A stretch of 64,000 nucleotides of DNA from Vicia villosa. Its lineage: Eukaryota; Streptophyta; Magnoliopsida; Fabales; Fabaceae. The translations under genes were made by a program, and so were the position numbers. How positions within the stretch are numbered: position 1 is the stretch's first letter; every line of letters begins with the position of its first letter. The stretch spans positions 310,001 to 374,000 of the forward strand of contig NW_026705148.1 in NCBI RefSeq assembly GCF_029867415.1. Direction: 5' to 3'. A model generated the notes under the pieces. The model was not told the origin of the DNA. It saw only the letters and a list, made by a program, of their open reading frames with translations, and searched no databases. Of the stretch, positions 60,024-64,000 are shown piece by piece.

Positions 60024-60557
60024 GGGTGCTGCTAACCAGTGCCCCGGAGCACTGGATAAGAAGCATTAAATAGTCATTGATTCTACTTATTTTTTTGGAA
60101 GAAAAAGATAATTAAATGTTAAATTAACTATCTATCCATAGTTAAATATAGTATTAAATCATAGAAATAAATTTATTTATTAACTCTTTGTCTCTTTTAC
60201 TATATCCATTATTTAAAGTGTCAAATTACACGTTTTTCAAACAAAATAAACTTAAAAAAAGTTAAACAATAAAATCTAACATAAAAATAAAATAATAATT
60301 AAAAAAACTCAAATAAACATTCATATTTAATTTAAGTATTAATACAAAAATTTAAATATTTTGATAAAATCCAAAATATGAAGAAAAAAAAACATAAACA
60401 TATGATTGAGTCTCCATTATACTTGTTCATCAACTTCATGAGCATATTCCTGTTAGAAGAAGAAAAAAATGTAAGCAAAAAATCATTTTAATTAGAAATT
60501 TAATTTAATGAATTTAATAATATATTTGTACCTAAACTTTTGAAAGAAGGATTGGAT

Positions 60558-62656
60558 TTAAATTGGCATCTTTACAATTTTTCTTTTTTTTTCTGTCTTC
60601 TTTTTTTCTTTTAGGGGACATGTAACAATGTTATGTCTTTCACCTTTGCATAATCCACAAGCATTCATGTTATGAGATAACTCTTTTCCACCTTTAATTC
60701 GTCTTCGTTTAGGACGGCCTTTTGTTTTGGAAATTGGGGGACAATGAATAACTTGTTGTGAACCAGCTTCATTATTGCAATCCATTATTTGATAATCAAC
60801 TACTTCATCATCTGCGTGTGATTCTTGAAGCCGCCATCGTGACAACAAGTAGTCATTAGGGATTCTATGACAATCTTTATGAAGAAAAACACTAACAATG
60901 TGGCGACACAATATCCCCCAAAATTCAAATAGTTTGCAACTACATATAGCTATTTTACCATCCCAAAAGACTTGATGTTTCTTACTATTATCATCTTTAT
61001 AGTATTGCAACACTAACACATTACCATTCTCATGAAGAATTGAGTATTGGATGGATCTTTCAAACTCATCTTGAAACTTCTGAAAAGAAAAACGTGTGAG
61101 AACACTTTGAGCTTGCTCTTGTAATGGTGACATCAACTTCATATTTGATCCTTTGCACTTTTCTAACATTATATCAAGCTCTTCTTTTTGCTTAATATCA
61201 TCAATTGCTATATCAACCTGAAAATAATTTATAATTTTTTAATACAATAATTCAGAAACAATTAGTATTAATATAGTTAAAAATATGTCATACCTGCTTT
61301 GCAAAGTCAGTTAAACTTGTGTGGGAATTGATGAATCTCTTAATGAATGCGTTAATACTCTCTGATCTTCCAGTGGTTGTCATTCCACCAAAGAAATATT
61401 CACGAAGATAAGCGAGTGCCCAATACTTTCTAATCTCATACAATCCTTTCACATGTTTATTTGTCTGCAAGTTATACTTAGAAACAACTTTTGGCCATTG
61501 ATACTCAAATTCTTCACATGTCTCCAATTTATACAATACATAAAAATCAGAACACCATTTTGCATATTTTTCTCGAAGTATAGCATTAAACCAAGAACTA
61601 AACTTGAAAGTTATGTGCCATATACAGAAACTATGCTTTGTTGATGACATTTCTTTCGAGATTGCTTCTTTCATCCATGGATCTTGGTCGGTTAATATAG
61701 TCCTCGGTGACTTCTTCATCAAATTTATAAAAGTCTATAAAAAAAGGATCAAATAAACAAATTAAATAAAAGGGATTAAATAATCAAATTAATAATCTTC
61801 AATAAATAATTACCTTCATTAACCAACGAAACGCAGACATTGTTTCATTCCGTAAAAGTGCGCATCCAAAAAGTATAGTCTTTCCATGGTTATTCATACC
61901 CACAAAAATTCCAAACGGCATTTCATAAGAATTTACCTTGTATGTAGTATCAAATACAACAACATCACCATATTTTTTGTACCAATCAAAGCAAGAAGCA
62001 GAGGACCAAAAAATATGTTCTAGCCTTTTCTCTTCATCAAGTGTATAAGAATATTGAAACTTTGAGCAACTCTTTTTTGCATTCTCACAATAATTTAGAA
62101 GATCCACAGCATCACTTCCTTCAACTTTTTTATTGGCTTTCAAAAAAAGATTGCGAATGTCCTTTTCAATAAATGGAAGATATCCATGCTTCACATTTTT
62201 CTCTAACTCTAAGATACGCATTATTTGTCTAACAGTAAGCCCACCTTCTTTTAATAAGAAAATACGATCGTAATCATTTTCAGAGATAGTTCGATAAGAA
62301 GGTAAAAAACGCACATCTGATTGAGTTAGTAAACCATGATTGTGTTCAACAACAAATGTTGTAACTCGCCACTCACTTGGAAATATATCTTGAGACTTTT
62401 GTAGTTTAATTCGTAAATGAGCTTTACATTCACACTTTGCTGATTCTCTTTTTCTCTGTTCTTTTGATGGTTCAATGTTTTTCGAGGAAACTCTATCTTC
62501 ACGATGACAAAAAAAATCACGCCGACTAATAATTCCATCCTTTTGTTTTATGAACCGACCTTTTCGAATTGAGAACCCGTGATGATATGCATATCTCTTG
62601 TAAAAGGTAAATGCTTCTTCTTCAGTAAGAAATATTTGACCAATAAAAGGAACCAT
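60558..62656 (-). CDS. FAR1/FRS-type MULE transposase-like protein, three exons
   Basis: Exons: 62,656-61,814, 61,734-61,294, 61,217-60,558, with GT-AG introns and an intact joined frame of about 647 codons. FAR1 zinc-binding domain: EEEAFTFYKRYAYHHGFSIR, then CECKAH and VVEHNHGL. MULE transposase core: VVVFDTTYKVN (first Asp), ILTDQDPWM (second Asp), FCIWH, and a TTTGRSESINAFIK stretch with a candidate Glu. SWIM finger CSCKLFEFWGILCRHI, then a Lys/Arg-rich tail with a CGLCKGERHNIVTC knuckle. FHY3/FAR1 transcription factors derive from such transposases. The flanking inverted repeats favour an element gene over a domesticated one. An N-terminal segment (62,901-62,660) lies in another frame, so a 1-nt shift may have truncated the product. 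Confidence 0.85.
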
Positions 62657-62659
62657 ATT

Positions 62660-62901
62660 TGTCTCATCACAAACTTATCTTCATCAACTTCTTCTAAAAA
62701 ATTATTTATAACAATATTCGGACTTGAAAATATAGGATTTTGACTCTCAAAAGTTCCAATTTTTTCAACTTCTAACATGTCTTTCTCCATGATATTATGA
62801 TCAAAATGATCAAAACCTATTTCTGAATAACCATTTTCTAAAGAAATATCATCAGTTGGACTCTCATTCAAATTAAAATTTCTTCTATTAACAATATCCA
62901 T
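62660..62901 (-). pseudogene. Acidic N-terminal segment of the FAR1-type protein, frame-shifted
   Basis: It reads MDIVNRRNFNLNESPTDDIS from 62,901 and ends VDEDKFVMRQ in the frame next to that of the FAR1 domain. FRS proteins usually have an acidic leader of this kind fused to the zinc-binding domain. The join would need a 1-nt shift near 62,660; alternatively translation starts at 62,656. Confidence 0.5.
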
Positions 62902-63026
62902 TGTTTTTTATCTACAAATAAAAATAATACTATAAAAATAAATTATAAAATCCTATTGTTAACGTTGAAGAGTAACAAAAAAAAATATAATTCTAAAAAT
63001 AAAATTATATTCTAGTCAAAGAAATA

Positions 63027-63250
63027 CATATAGTAAGAAATTATATAATAAAATAAAAATTGAAATATTATATAGTAAGAAATTATATAATAAAATAAAA
63101 ATTGAAATATTATAGATTAAAATCATGTACCTGTAGTTTTGAAATAATACTTCAACAATTAGAAGCAATGCTATGAATAGTAAAATGGCGGAAAGAAAAT
63201 AATACTTCAACCATTAGAAGCAATGCTATGAATAGTAGAATGGCGGAACG
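63027..63250. repeat. Two tandem duplications upstream of the FAR1-type gene
   Basis: A roughly 44-bp unit (ATATAGTAAGAAATTATATA) is present twice at about 63,027-63,115. A 54-bp unit (AATACTTCAAC-ATTAGAAGC) is present twice at about 63,145-63,250. They lie between the gene and the right inverted repeat, where the promoter should be. Confidence 0.85.
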
Positions 63251-63446
63251 AAAACTTGTAGTTGGAGTAGTTTTAACGGAATGAAAAGTGTTATTTATGA
63301 CCTTCTTTTCAAATTGCAACGTTTTAATTTTAATTATCCCTATTAATAATCTATGTTTTTTAAAAAGGAAAATATTAATGGACCTATAAAATATTTAATG
63401 TCCCTTAACCAGTGCCCCGCCCCCGGGGCACTGGATAGCATTGTGT

Positions 63447-64000
63447 TACATATAATTTTATTTAATGTTTTGCAATGTAATATTGTAATTATTTATTTAA
63501 TAGATTAATAAATAATAAAAAAATATTTGTATTTACAACACTCACTTATCAATGACACACACTTATCAATGAGAATTAATTATTAATTTCAATTAATGAT
63601 TTGATTTTAAGTTTCATTTTCAACCTTTTCAAATATTTTCAATAAGTTACTTGTTAAATTGAAATAATTTAATTTATTGTTTTTTAATGGGGTTAATACT
63701 ACTTTATCCCATTAAAAATAATTAAATATTAATTTTTAAAAAAATAAAAAATAAAAAAAATAATTTAAAAAAATCAACAAAAAAAATAAAAAAAAAATCA
63801 ATAAATTTTTTTTAAAAAAACAAAATTAAATTCCACGTGGCAGTGCTGACTGTGCCACATTGCTTATTTGTTGTACAGTCAGCACTCCCAAAAATGCCAT
63901 GTAGGCAAGATTCTAAGAATCTTGGCCAAAAAAATTGATATGGAATCTTTATTTTGCAAGGTTTGTCCAATAGGTTTTTTTTTTAGAGGGGGTAAACCGA
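63447..64000. other. AT-rich repeat DNA with a stem-loop
   Basis: The block at 63,545-63,680 is a diverged direct copy of 59,770-59,905. A perfect 12-bp inverted repeat AGTGCTGACTGT/ACAGTCAGCACT lies at about 63,842-63,888. No gene is visible. Confidence 0.6.

Larger units (their letters stand above)
60024..63446 (-). mobile_element. Probable Mutator-like element with FAR1-type transposase
   Basis: The left end (GGGTGCTGCTAACCAGTGCC, then CACTGGATAAGAAGCATTAAAT) and the reverse complement of the right end (CAATGCTATCCAGTGCCCC, then CACTGGTTAAGGGACATTAAAT) are about 50-bp inverted repeats. Each contains its own palindrome built on CCAGTGC (60,036-60,055 and 63,409-63,434). The unit is about 3.4 kb and holds one transposase-like gene. 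A clear 9-bp target duplication was not found: the flanks AGATATAA and ACATATAA match only partly. Confidence 0.6.

Overview
This window is plant nuclear DNA, almost certainly from a legume with a large repeat-rich genome (the pea, vetch, lentil, clover and medic group). The evidence is interrupted multi-exon genes, Ogre-like LTRs beginning TGTCATACCCC or TGTTGCA and carrying the legume-type TGGCGACTC primer-site signature, Tekay and copia retrotransposons, PIF/Harbinger, hAT, MULE and Stowaway DNA transposons, and AT-rich spacers. Only one ordinary host gene is clearly intact: a uridine kinase-like (UCK/UPRT fusion) gene of 14 exons at 46,996-56,011 (+). A FAR1-type gene at 60,558-62,656 (-) also looks translatable, but inverted repeats flank it and it is probably the transposase of a Mutator-like element.

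Layout. 1-5,553: the 3' end of an Ogre-like element (tandem repeats, polypurine tract, 3' LTR 452-3,515) that appears to be inserted into an older related LTR (3,516-5,553). 5,554-9,350: degenerate copia, LINE and PPR fragments plus part of a Stowaway MITE. 9,345-46,530: a nest of transposons. A MULE carrying a broken OTU-protease gene is the outermost layer. It is split by a coding-free hAT element (12,186-45,922, 8-bp target duplication ATTACACA). The hAT is split twice. The first insert is a copia element (12,861-27,217, duplication CTTTC), itself split by a young Tekay gypsy element (13,344-21,614, duplication GTTGA). The second is a PIF/Harbinger element (27,274-45,723, duplication TTA), itself split by a 14.4-kb gag-only Ogre-like element (28,300-42,663, duplication GCTAA/ACTAA) and by a Stowaway MITE (45,371-45,650, TA). 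46,531-56,200: the uridine kinase-like gene, with a dead copia fragment in intron 12. 56,200-60,020: mostly featureless AT-rich DNA with a tail-to-tail pair of small cysteine-rich secreted-peptide relics (58,075-58,650). 60,024-63,446: the FAR1-type MULE. 63,447-64,000: AT-rich repeat DNA.

How the parts relate. The transposons do not form a pathway; their order of insertion can be read from the nesting. The Tekay copy has an uninterrupted 1,460-residue polyprotein and LTRs that differ at only about ten of 1,866 positions by my eye count. The copia host around it has at least eight nonsense codons. The gag-only element has no pol and would need enzymes from a relative. The uridine kinase-like gene belongs to pyrimidine salvage and is unrelated to the neighbouring repeats. 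All boundaries were read by eye; no database search or alignment program was used.
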